This document shows, piece by piece, positions 43,316 to 51,800 of a stretch of DNA of 64,000 bases. The notes below the pieces were generated by a model. That model saw only the letters and a program-made list of their open reading frames with translations. It had not been told where the DNA came from and ran no database searches. Each line of letters opens with the position of its first letter. Positions within the stretch are counted from its first letter, which is position 1. Origin of the DNA: Thermoguttaceae bacterium (GTDB taxonomy: Bacteria > Planctomycetota > Planctomycetia > Pirellulales > Thermoguttaceae); contig JAFRAC010000009.1 of assembly GCA_017405595.1 (NCBI GenBank), positions 1 through 64,000 on the forward strand, in the 5' to 3' direction. A program made the position numbers and the translations under genes.

Positions 43316-45055
43316 ATGAAGGTCCATGTTTCAGGGATTTTAAGCCATTATTTTGATGGAAACCGTGTTGTGGACGGCGCCGGGGAGACGGTTCGGCAGA
43401 ACCTCGACTCGATTGCCAATGAATATCCCCGCGCCGGCAGGCTTCTTTTCGATGACGGGGGGGATTTCCGGCATCTTGTTCTGATTTTCGCCGGGGAAGA
43501 GAACCGGACTTCCCCTTCCGTGTGGGATGAGCCTGTTCAGGGGGAGGAGCTTTTCCTTGTTCCCGCAATGACAGGCGAGGCTCCCGAGAGTGTCGCCGCC
43601 CGTATGGCCGGAGCCCATGAGCACCATGAGCAGGAAACCGATTCTGTTTCCGCCTGCGGTTCACCTTGTGATTCCGGCTGCGAGAGCGTTTGCGGTTCGC
43701 CTTGCGATTCCGGCTGCGAGAGCGTTTGCGGTTCCCCCTGTGATTCCGGGTGCGAGAGTGTTTGCGGTTCGCCGTGCGATTCTGGGTGCGATAGTGCCTG
43801 CGGTTCGCCGTGCGATTCCGCCTGCGGTTCCTGCCCGGCGCCGGAACTGCGCGCACCGAAACGGAAGCGGCCGCAGAGTCTCATTCCCGAATACCGCCAG
43901 GAAGCCGTTTCGTTCGGCAAGAACGACTTTCAGCGCTACCAAAACAATCTTGTTTTACGCGAGATCGGGGTTCAGGGACAGAAGCGGATTAAAGCCGCGA
44001 AGGTCGTGATCGTCGGTACCGGCGCGCTCGGATCCTCGGCGGTCCAGTATCTTGCCGCGGCCGGCGTCGGAACGATGAAGCTGATCGATCCGAACGAGGT
44101 TGCTCTCGAAAACCTGCAATGCCAGGTACTCCATACGCTGCGCGATCTTAACCGCCCGAAAGTTGCTTCGGCCAAAGACTCGATTCGGAATATCAACCGC
44201 GATATTCAGGTTGAAACGGAAAACGTTTCACTCGATGCCGGGAATGTCGAACAGCTTTTCCGGGGATACGATTTGGTTCTCGACTGCACCAACAGTTACA
44301 AATCCCGCTATCTGATCAACGATGCGGCGGTTCTGCTCGGGATTCCGTGGATCTTCGGAGCGGTTTATCACTTTGAGGCTCAGGTCGGCCTCTTTGCGCC
44401 GGATTCGGGGGTCTGCTACCGGTGCCTCTATCCGGCTCCGCCGGCAGCCGATCTTCTTCCGCCGGGGGGCGAAGAGGCGCTCTTTACGCCTCTGCCCGGA
44501 ATGGTCGGGAGTATTGAAGCGGCCGAAGCGCTGAAACTGATCATCGGGATCGGTTCCCCCCTGGCCGGAAAGCTTCTGACCATCGATTCGCTCAGTATGG
44601 AGTTCCGTTCGCTGGCCCTCGTTCACAGCGACGAGTGCCCGGTCTGCGGAAACACGCCTTCGATCAAATCGATGAGCGACTTCGACGAAGAGGATTTTGC
44701 GGTTCCGGAAGACGGGCGGGCCGACGCGCCGATTCCGACGATCGAGCCCGAAGAACTGGCCCGAATGATCGAAAGCGGCGAACGTGTGACGGTCGTCGAC
44801 GTCCGGGAACCGCACGAAAGATCGGCGCTCCGCTTCCCCAACGCGAAGGTGGTGCCGATTGGCCAGATCGAACGCCGCTGGCGGGAATTCGATCCGCAAA
44901 CCGATACGGTTTTCATTTGTAAAACAGGTAAACGAAGCGTTTTCGCCGCGCAAACCCTCAGAGAGACCGGATATCAAGGGCCCTTGTTCAGTCTCCGCGG
45001 GGGGATCGACGCGATGAAAGATATTATGTTCTCGCACGAGGGTGCCTGGCTCTAA
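43316..45055 (+). CDS. MoaD-like / Cys-ladder / ThiF-MoeB / rhodanese fusion protein
   Basis: A 579-residue fusion. Residues 1-90 have a ubiquitin-like MoaD/ThiS pattern (GETVRQNLDSIANEYP; GEELFLVPAMTGE). Residues 114-173 hold 16 Cys, 15 of them spaced exactly four apart (CGSPCDSGCESV repeated). Residues 205-450 are an E1-like ThiF/MoeB domain (VIVGTGALGSSAVQYLAAAG) with zinc pairs CYRC and CPVC; the usual NLQRQ is NLQCQ (Cys269). Residues 485-579 are a rhodanese domain with active loop CKTGKR. E1-rhodanese fusions activate and thiolate sulfur-carrier proteins. Here carrier, activator and sulfurtransferase are in one chain, with what may be a polysulfide or metal store. Encapsulin and desulfurase genes follow. 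Confidence 0.9.
   Translation: MKVHVSGILSHYFDGNRVVDGAGETVRQNLDSIANEYPRAGRLLFDDGGDFRHLVLIFAGEENRTSPSVWDEPVQGEELFLVPAMTGEAPESVAARMAGAHEHHEQETDSVSACGSPCDSGCESVCGSPCDSGCESVCGSPCDSGCESVCGSPCDSGCDSACGSPCDSACGSCPAPELRAPKRKRPQSLIPEYRQEAVSFGKNDFQRYQNNLVLREIGVQGQKRIKAAKVVIVGTGALGSSAVQYLAAAGVGTMKLIDPNEVALENLQCQVLHTLRDLNRPKVASAKDSIRNINRDIQVETENVSLDAGNVEQLFRGYDLVLDCTNSYKSRYLINDAAVLLGIPWIFGAVYHFEAQVGLFAPDSGVCYRCLYPAPPAADLLPPGGEEALFTPLPGMVGSIEAAEALKLIIGIGSPLAGKLLTIDSLSMEFRSLALVHSDECPVCGNTPSIKSMSDFDEEDFAVPEDGRADAPIPTIEPEELARMIESGERVTVVDVREPHERSALRFPNAKVVPIGQIERRWREFDPQTDTVFICKTGKRSVFAAQTLRETGYQGPLFSLRGGIDAMKDIMFSHEGAWL
43655..43834 (+). repeat. 36-bp coding repeat specifying the CX3 cysteine ladder
   Basis: The 12-residue unit CGSPCDSGCESV is repeated about four times, then degenerates to CGSPCDSACGSC. 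The Cys positions are every fourth residue from 114 to 170, then 173. Confidence 0.97.
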
Positions 45056-45163
45056 TCTCTCCCAGAGGAGTTCTCGGGGAAAGAGAGCGCTGATTTTCAC
45101 CAGTGTGAATGGTTCGATGTTTTTTGTTCAACAGAAATTCGAAAGAATTGAGGAGAGATGAGA

Positions 45164-46120
45164 ATGGCTAAAGAAATTGAAAAAGAAGTTGGCATTAACG
45201 CGTTAGGCCCCCGTGCCGCGTATAACCTGGCGAATGTCACCAAGACGCCGCCCCAATTCGGTGCGCTGACGCCGAAATGGCTGACCCGCTTTTTGGAGTT
45301 CAAAGGGCTGGAGACGGGGATCTACCGTGTGAACAAGGTTATCGAGGAGAATTCCCCCCTTGATGTGCTCTGCAGCCGCACGAAGAAGACCGATCTGATT
45401 CCGGAAGGGTTCGTCGATTATCAGACCGAACCGCGTGAGTACAAACTCAATTCCCTTTCGACGATTATCAACGTCAATACCGCGATCGAGGATGTTTACA
45501 GCTCTCCCTACGATCAGGTTCAGGAACAGCTCCGTCTGGCGATCGAGTCGCTGCGGGAACGGCAGGAAAGCCAGATCATCAACGACGACGATTACGGCCT
45601 TCTGAAAAACGCGGCCGACTCGCAGCGGATTCAGACCCGCGACGGCGCGCCGACCCCCGACGATATGGATGAGCTCCTCTCGAAGGTCTGGAAGGAACCC
45701 TCCTTCTTCCTGGCGCATCCCCGCGCGATTGCGGCGCTTCAGCGGCAGTGCACCCGCCGGGGCGTGACCCCCGTCTTCACCAATATCGCCGGCGGAACAT
45801 TTCTGACCTGGCGCGGCCTTCCGGTGATCCCGACCGACAAACTTTTGGTCGACGGCCTGAAAAATCCGAAATCCCAGAGCGGCAAAACGAATATCCTTCT
45901 CGTACGTACCGGCGAGGCGAAACGGGGTGTGATCGGCCTGTTCCAAGCCAATCTGAAGAACGAGCATTCGCGCGGCCTTTCGGTCCGGTTCCGCGGAATC
46001 GACAATAAGGGGGTCGCGTCTTACCTGCTCTCCCTCTACTGCTCGGCGGCGATCCTGGCCGATGACGCGATCGGGGTTCTCGAAGATGTTGAGGTAGGTG
46101 AATACTATGACTACGATTAA
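45164..46120 (+). CDS. Family 2A-type encapsulin shell protein (SrpI-like)
   Basis: A 318-residue predicted shell protein with an HK97-type fold, of the family 2 encapsulins. Recognised by AAYNLANVTKTPPQFGALTP near the N-terminus, VEEN-type loop followed by LDVLCSRTKKTDLIPEGFVD, and the adjoining desulfurase gene, the usual cargo of family 2A shells. The ATG at 45164 is chosen (AGGAG at 45151-45155, 8 nt spacing) over the one at 45158. It would assemble into a nanocompartment enclosing cysteine desulfurase, as shown for SrpI of Synechococcus, a sulfur-starvation-induced protein. It overlaps the desulfurase gene by 14 bp, implying coupled expression. Confidence 0.88.
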   Translation: MAKEIEKEVGINALGPRAAYNLANVTKTPPQFGALTPKWLTRFLEFKGLETGIYRVNKVIEENSPLDVLCSRTKKTDLIPEGFVDYQTEPREYKLNSLSTIINVNTAIEDVYSSPYDQVQEQLRLAIESLRERQESQIINDDDYGLLKNAADSQRIQTRDGAPTPDDMDELLSKVWKEPSFFLAHPRAIAALQRQCTRRGVTPVFTNIAGGTFLTWRGLPVIPTDKLLVDGLKNPKSQSGKTNILLVRTGEAKRGVIGLFQANLKNEHSRGLSVRFRGIDNKGVASYLLSLYCSAAILADDAIGVLEDVEVGEYYDYD

Positions 46121-48032
46121 TCCCAAAGATGAATGGCCGTTTCCCGAGGGGGGGGAGCCTTTCCCGGGCTTTCCCGCCGAACGGGCCGGCAGCATTCCCT
46201 ACGCCGGCGGGATTCCGTCCCCCGAGGGGGTTCCGGGTACCGGAAATCTCCCTTACGCGGGAAACATACCGAGTGCGGCGGGGTTCCCCTACGCGGGGAA
46301 TCTTCCCGGCGCAGCCGCGCTGCCCAATACCGGTGAGATCCGCGAAGAGGAGAGCCTTCCGGGGCTCGGTGTGTTCAGCACCCCTGCCGGGATTCCGAGC
46401 GAAGCGGAATTGAGCTCCATGGCAAACGGACTCTTTCCCGATTTGGCGCGAAATCTCGCCGCATCGGAAACGCAGACCGAAATCGTTTCTCCCCCCGAAG
46501 TCACGGGGCTGACCGCCTCCGGCGGACGAGGGGAAGAGTTCAACTGGGAACGGCCGTTCGGTTACGGTCCGGAACCGGCCGAACCGTGGCTTTCGTCGGT
46601 TCAGGCGCCTGCGGCGCCCGAGTCGGCGTTTGAAGCGGCGTCGGGCGATCTGCCCGCTCTTCCGCCGGATCCGGCTCCGAGTTATACACCGGTGGTTCTC
46701 TCGAAGGAGGAAGCGGCGGAAAGCCGCCGCGCCGTTGATGTGCCGACATCCCTTCAGGGTGAGTTTCCGGCGAAAAAGACGGTCCCTCCCGCCGGAACGG
46801 GGCGGAACGATTCGATCCGAATCGGGAGCAAGACGCTGGCCCAGATTCGGGCCGATTTTCCCATCCTTTCGGAAGAGATCAACGGCAACCCGCTGGTTTG
46901 GCTCGATAACGGCGCCACGACTCAGCGGGTGAAAAGTGTGATCGACCGGATTTCGTACTACTACCTGCACGAGAATTCGAATGTGCACCGCGGCGCCCAT
47001 ACGCTCGCCGCCCGGTCGACCGACGCTTACGAGCATGCCCGCGACATTGTCCGCAATTTTATCGGCGCCCCTTCGTCGAGCGAAATCGTTTTTGTGCGCG
47101 GAACGACCGAAGGAATCAACCTGGTCGCCAACGCGTATGTCAAGCCGCTTCTCGCGCCGGGAGATGAGATTATCGTCTCGATTCTGGAACACCACGCGAA
47201 CATTGTTCCCTGGCAGCTGATTGCCCAGCAGACCGGCGCCGTGATCAAGGTGATCCCGTGCGACGAAACCGGCCAGCTTGACCTTCACGAATACGTGAAA
47301 CTCTTTTCGAAGAGAACGCGGTTCGTGGCCGCGACCCATGTTTCGAACGCACTGGGAACGGTCACCCCGATCGAAGAGCTGATCGCGATTGCCCATCAGC
47401 ACGGCGTGCGGATTTTGATCGACGGAGCCCAGTCGGTTGCACACATTCCGGTAAACGTTTCGGTGCTCGACGCGGATTTCTTTGTCTTCTCGGGACACAA
47501 GGTTTTCGCGCCGAACGGGATCGGCGCGGTCTACGGAAAACGGGAACTCCTCGAAGCGGCGGCTCCTTACCACGGAGGGGGGAACATGATCGCCGACGTG
47601 ACGTTCGAAAGGACGATCTACAACGGCGTTCCGAACAAATTCGAGGCCGGAACCGGGAGTATCGCCGACGCGGTCGGGCTGGGCGCCGCACTCGATTACC
47701 TTTCGGCGATCGGCATGCCCGCGGTCTATCAGTGGGAGCATGAGCTTCTGCAATACGCGATCGGAGAAATGAAGAGGGTCAAGGGCCTCCATCTGGTCGG
47801 AAACGCGCTCAACAAGGCGTCGGTTTTGGCGTTTAAACTCGACGGCTATTCCGACGAAGAGGTCGGCAAACGGCTCGATCGTTACGGGATTGCTGTTCGG
47901 ACAGGCCATCACTGCGCCCAGCCGATTCTGCGCCATTTCGGGCTCGAAAGTACGGTTCGTCCGACAATCGCCCTCTATAATTCCCCCGGCGATATCGATG
48001 CGCTTGTCCGCGCGCTAAGAACATTCGCCTAG
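46107..48032 (+). CDS. sufS: SufS-type cysteine desulfurase with N-terminal encapsulin-cargo extension
   Basis: A 641-residue PLP enzyme releasing sulfur from cysteine as persulfide. The catalytic domain starts near residue 245 (LAQIRADFPILSEEINGNPL). PLP Lys465 lies in FVFSGHKVFAPNGIGA and catalytic Cys603 in AVRTGHHCAQPILRHFG. The first 240 residues are disordered-looking, rich in Pro/Gly/Ala, with repeats such as NLPYAGNIPSAAGFPYAGNL and an isolated helical motif ELSSMANGLFPDLARNLAA. Family 2A encapsulin cargo desulfurases carry such N-terminal domains for loading. The ATG at 46107 is preferred to the GTG at 46098 because of the spacing from AGGTG. It overlaps the shell gene by 14 bp. Confidence 0.93.
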   Translation: MTTINPKDEWPFPEGGEPFPGFPAERAGSIPYAGGIPSPEGVPGTGNLPYAGNIPSAAGFPYAGNLPGAAALPNTGEIREEESLPGLGVFSTPAGIPSEAELSSMANGLFPDLARNLAASETQTEIVSPPEVTGLTASGGRGEEFNWERPFGYGPEPAEPWLSSVQAPAAPESAFEAASGDLPALPPDPAPSYTPVVLSKEEAAESRRAVDVPTSLQGEFPAKKTVPPAGTGRNDSIRIGSKTLAQIRADFPILSEEINGNPLVWLDNGATTQRVKSVIDRISYYYLHENSNVHRGAHTLAARSTDAYEHARDIVRNFIGAPSSSEIVFVRGTTEGINLVANAYVKPLLAPGDEIIVSILEHHANIVPWQLIAQQTGAVIKVIPCDETGQLDLHEYVKLFSKRTRFVAATHVSNALGTVTPIEELIAIAHQHGVRILIDGAQSVAHIPVNVSVLDADFFVFSGHKVFAPNGIGAVYGKRELLEAAAPYHGGGNMIADVTFERTIYNGVPNKFEAGTGSIADAVGLGAALDYLSAIGMPAVYQWEHELLQYAIGEMKRVKGLHLVGNALNKASVLAFKLDGYSDEEVGKRLDRYGIAVRTGHHCAQPILRHFGLESTVRPTIALYNSPGDIDALVRALRTFA

Positions 48033-48054
48033 CGAAAAGCTTTCAAGGAGTTTC

Positions 48055-48561
48055 CTAGGTGCTCTTCCCCAGGTCCGGAGAGGGATGCGCCCCTTTTCTG
48101 CCGGGATCTTCCCGCTGCGGGAGTTCCGGCGGGGAAGGGGTTTTTGACTGGACGGGGTTTCGGGGAGTGAGAAGATCGCTCAGCTTTTTCCGGCAGAAGA
48201 AATCGTGCAGAAGATGATCGCACTCCGTCCACATCGGGAGTGTTTTGCAGAATGCCCTGCGGGGGCAATGGTAGTCCGGATCGGCGAGGCAGATCACCGG
48301 CGAAAGGGTGTTTTCCATCAGTTCGAGTATTTCCCAAACTGTATACTCTTCCGGTTTGCGGGCGAGTTTGTATCCGCCATTCTTGCCGCTCGAAGCCAGA
48401 AGAAGTTTTTTGGCGGAGAGTTCCCTCGCAATGGCCTCCAGGTATTTTTTCGAGATACCCTGCCGTGCGGAAACATCTTTTAACGGAATGAAATGCCCGT
48501 TATCGTTCTCCGCAAGGTCGATCATGACCCGGACGGCATACCTTCCTTTGGTTGAAATCAC
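48055..48561 (-). CDS. Second Rrf2-family regulator with three-cysteine motif
   Basis: A 168-residue regulator, convergent with the desulfurase gene. GTG start at 48561. The sequence STKGRYAVRVMIDLAENDNG, wing SSGKNGGYKLARKPEEYTVW and the cluster motif CLADPDYHC-PRRAFC (C-x7-C-x5-C) parallel the other Rrf2 protein of the locus. The C-terminus adds about 25 Pro/Ser/Lys-rich residues absent from the first. It probably senses Fe-S or thiol status and controls the sulfur locus. Its promoter carries the same AATCCCATCGG sequence as the other Rrf2 promoter. Confidence 0.9.
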   Translation of the reverse strand: MISTKGRYAVRVMIDLAENDNGHFIPLKDVSARQGISKKYLEAIARELSAKKLLLASSGKNGGYKLARKPEEYTVWEILELMENTLSPVICLADPDYHCPRRAFCKTLPMWTECDHLLHDFFCRKKLSDLLTPRNPVQSKTPSPPELPQREDPGRKGAHPSPDLGKST

Positions 48562-48605
48562 GTTAATCTGGCCTCTGCTGCTTTCGATCCGGGTGAATTC
48601 CCGGT

Positions 48606-48646
48606 AATCCCATCGGCATTCTACCCGCTTCGGCCGCAGAAGTCAA
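48606..48646 (-). promoter_or_regulatory. Promoter and operator of the second Rrf2 gene
   Basis: Minus strand TTGACT (48646-48641), 17 bp, TAGAAT (48623-48618). AATCCCATCGG (plus strand, 48606-48616) covers the expected start of transcription. Confidence 0.72.
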
Positions 48647-48695
48647 GATTGGACGGAAGGCGTCTTTTCGCGTGTCGGAAGAGCGGAGCCGTATC

Positions 48696-48748
48696 AAAAA
48701 AGCGCCGGGATCTTGATATAGGGTTTCCGGCGCGAATGGGCAGGGCCG
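48696..48748 (-). repeat. Copy of the tRNA-Phe 3' end with terminator-like hairpin (possible attachment site)
   Basis: GGCGCGAATGGGCAGGGCCG (48729-48748) is identical to 55719-55738, which spans the last 12 nt of tRNA-Phe and 8 nt beyond it. Both copies are followed, in minus-strand sense, by a GC hairpin and a T-run (GCGCCGG/CCGGCGC, 48702-48733). No rest of a tRNA is visible here. Confidence 0.7.
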
Positions 48749-48763
48749 TAAGCCGCTGAATAT

Positions 48764-48790
48764 TTGAAAATCGGGTAATTCGGCTATAAT
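48764..48790 (+). promoter_or_regulatory. Possible promoter of the beta-helix exoprotein gene
   Basis: TATAAT at 48785-48790 with TTGAAA at 48764-48769 (short 15-bp spacer). AAAGGAG at 48829-48835 is a clear ribosome-binding site for the ATG at 48844. Confidence 0.5.
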
Positions 48791-48843
48791 CTATAGTTGT
48801 ATTCTGAACAGAAACGAATTCTCGGATTAAAGGAGAACTCTTC

Positions 48844-51800
48844 ATGAACAGCCGGAAACTTCGCCTTGAATCTCTCGAAGAGAGAACCCTCTTAGCCGTA
48901 ACTGCGGGGCATATTGAATCCGCGGCCATTTCGCCCCTGCCGACCGAAGCGACGACCTGGACGGTGAACACGGCCGACGATCCGGCAAGCTGGAACTCGT
49001 CGGACACTATCCTTTCGCTGCGCGAGGCGCTCGGCCGGGCATCGGAGAGGGACAGGATTGTTTTTAGTTCGTCGCTGCGCGGCAAGACGATTTGGCTTAA
49101 CGGAGAACAGCTCCAGATTCCCAATGGAGTCACGGTTGACGCCACGAGTATCGGCGGGATGACGATCGATGCCGGCGGAAAGAGCCGGGTATTTTACATC
49201 TACGGCGGTTCGTCTTCGGTGCCGGTTGAGCTGATCGGTCTGACGATCACCGGCGGAAATGCCCCAAGAGACTTCGGCGGCGGGATTTTCAATTACGGAA
49301 CGCTGAAGATCACAGGCTCGACCGTTTTCGGGAACACGGCGAGAGACTACGGCGGCGGGATTTACAACTGGCTTTCCGGCACGGTGACGGTCACCGATTC
49401 GACCGTTTCCGGGAATTCCGCGAATATCGGCGGCGGGGTTTACAACGACACTGACAGCACTGTGACGATCACAGGCACGAGCATTTCCGGGAATTCCGCA
49501 AACATTGGCGGCGGGGTTTACAATGCCGGCGAAGCGACGGTTGCCGCCTCGACGGTTTTTGAGAATATCGCGGAGACCGGCGGCGGCTTTTTCAGTTCCG
49601 ATATGCTGACGGTTATCGGTTCGGCTATTTTCGGGAATATTGCGAACGCCGGCGGCGGGATTTACGGAAACGATTCCGGCATACTGACGATTACCTGCTC
49701 GACGATTTCCGGAAATTTTGCCGATAGCGGGGGCGGAATTTACAACGGGGGGGGCGATCTGATGGTTGCGGACTCGATCGTTTCCCTCAACGAGGCCGGA
49801 GACGGAAACAACGATATTTACAACGAGGGCGGTCCCATTTCCGGCAGCAGCAATATCGTTGGATTTGATCCCGGTTTTGTTACGGCGCCGGTATTCGAAT
49901 CGGGTGAACTGGTCAACCTTAACGAACTCGATCTTTCGCTTTCCTCAACGAGCTGGGCCATTGACCGCGGTACAAACAGTTTCGTCGAAACCGATACCGA
50001 TCTGGCGGGAAATGCGCGGATTTACGCCGCGTGGAAAACGACCGCCACGGTCGATATCGGGGCTTACGAGTATCAAGGGAAGATTGTCAAGAATGTTGAA
50101 ACACCTTCGTTAACCGTCACGACGGCGCTTGATGCTGTCAATGACACCGATGGACTGATTTCGCTGCGTGAAGCGGTCCTTTATGCGAACGCGGGCGACG
50201 TTATTACGTTCGATGCCCCGCTGGCGGGGACGGCAATCGTTCTGGACGGGACGGAATTGTTCATCGACAAGGGGATCTCGATCGATGCGGCCGGGATTAA
50301 CGGGATGACGATAGACGGCGACGGAAAAAGCCGCGTTTTCAATGTGGCGGGGGGAACCACGTCGGCGCCTGTTCAGCTGATGAATTTGACCGTGACCGGC
50401 GGGAAAACGGGCGGGGACGGAGGCGGAATTCTCAACTCCGGCGTTCTGACGGTTGCCAATTCGGTTCTGGCCGGGAATACGGCGGAGAGAGGCGGCGGGC
50501 TCGGCAATTCCGGTGAGCTGACCGTGAGGTGTTCGACCGTGACCGGGAATTCTGCGGGGGACGGCGGCGGGCTCGGCAATATCGGCAAGCTGACGATTAC
50601 CAATTCAATTGTTTCCCTGAACTATGCCGCGCCCGGGAAACAGAGAGACGTTCTCAATACCGGTAATATCACTTCAAAATCGAATCTTCTCGGAACAGAT
50701 CCCGGTTTTAACACGGCGCCGGTTTTTGACGGGGCGGGCAGCCTTACCAACTTCAGCCAGCTTGACCTCGCCCTTACGTCGACAAGCCAGGCGATCGACG
50801 CGGGAGATAACCGTTACGCCGTCGGCGATACCGATCTGGCGGGAAATACGCGTATTTTCGCCTCGTGGAAAGCGGCCGCTACGGTCGATATCGGAGCCTA
50901 TGAATATCAGGAGCGGATTGAAAAGGAGGTTGAAGATCCTTCGCTGACCGTAACGACGGCGCTCGATATTGTTGATGACACCGATTTTCAGACTTCATTG
51001 CGTGAAGCGATCCTCTATGCGAAGCTGGGCGACACTGTCACGTTCGATGCCGCGCTGGCCGGAGAGACCATTGTTCTGGACGGTTCGGAACTTTTCATCG
51101 GCGAGGCCATTTCCATCGATGCGACGGCGATCGGCGGGATGACGATCGACGGGGCCGGAAGAAGCGGCGTCTTTAATGTGGCGGCGGGAACCGAGTCGGC
51201 GCCTGTAAAACTGATGAACCTGAACATTACCGGCGGGAGCAGCTCAAGCGGCGGCGGGATCGATAATGCCGGTGTGCTGATGATCAGCGACTCGGCGATT
51301 TTCGGGAATTCCGCGAGCCGCGGCGGGGGGATTCACAATTCCGGCGGGCTGACGATTAGCGGCACGAGCGTTTCCGGGAATTCCGCGGACGACGGGGGCG
51401 GGATTTACAGCGGCTCTTCCTGCACCCTGACGGTCACCAACTCGGAAATTTCCGGGAATACCGCGAACAACAGCGGCGGCGGAATCTGCAATTCCGGCGT
51501 GCTTGAAATCACCCAATCGGACGTTTCCCTCAATTCCGCAAATGCCGGAGGCGGCGGGATTTACAACGATGAGGAGGGGAATCTGAAGGTTGCCAACACG
51601 GTTGTTTCCGGGAACTCCGCCGGGAGCGGGGGCGGGGGCGGGGTTTACAACTCCTCCTGCAACGGCCCGCCGGCGGTCATCAACTCGGCCCTTTTCGGGA
51701 ACAGAGCGGCCTACGGCGGCGGACTTTACAACACAGGGGACGGCGAAATCACGGTCGTTAATACGACGATTTCAGGGAACTCCGCAAGCGCCGAGGGGGG

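Noticed and set aside
45777-47936. 719-codon open frame on the minus strand opposite encapsulin and sufS
   Set aside because: Arg-rich shadow translation of two recognised genes; no motif.
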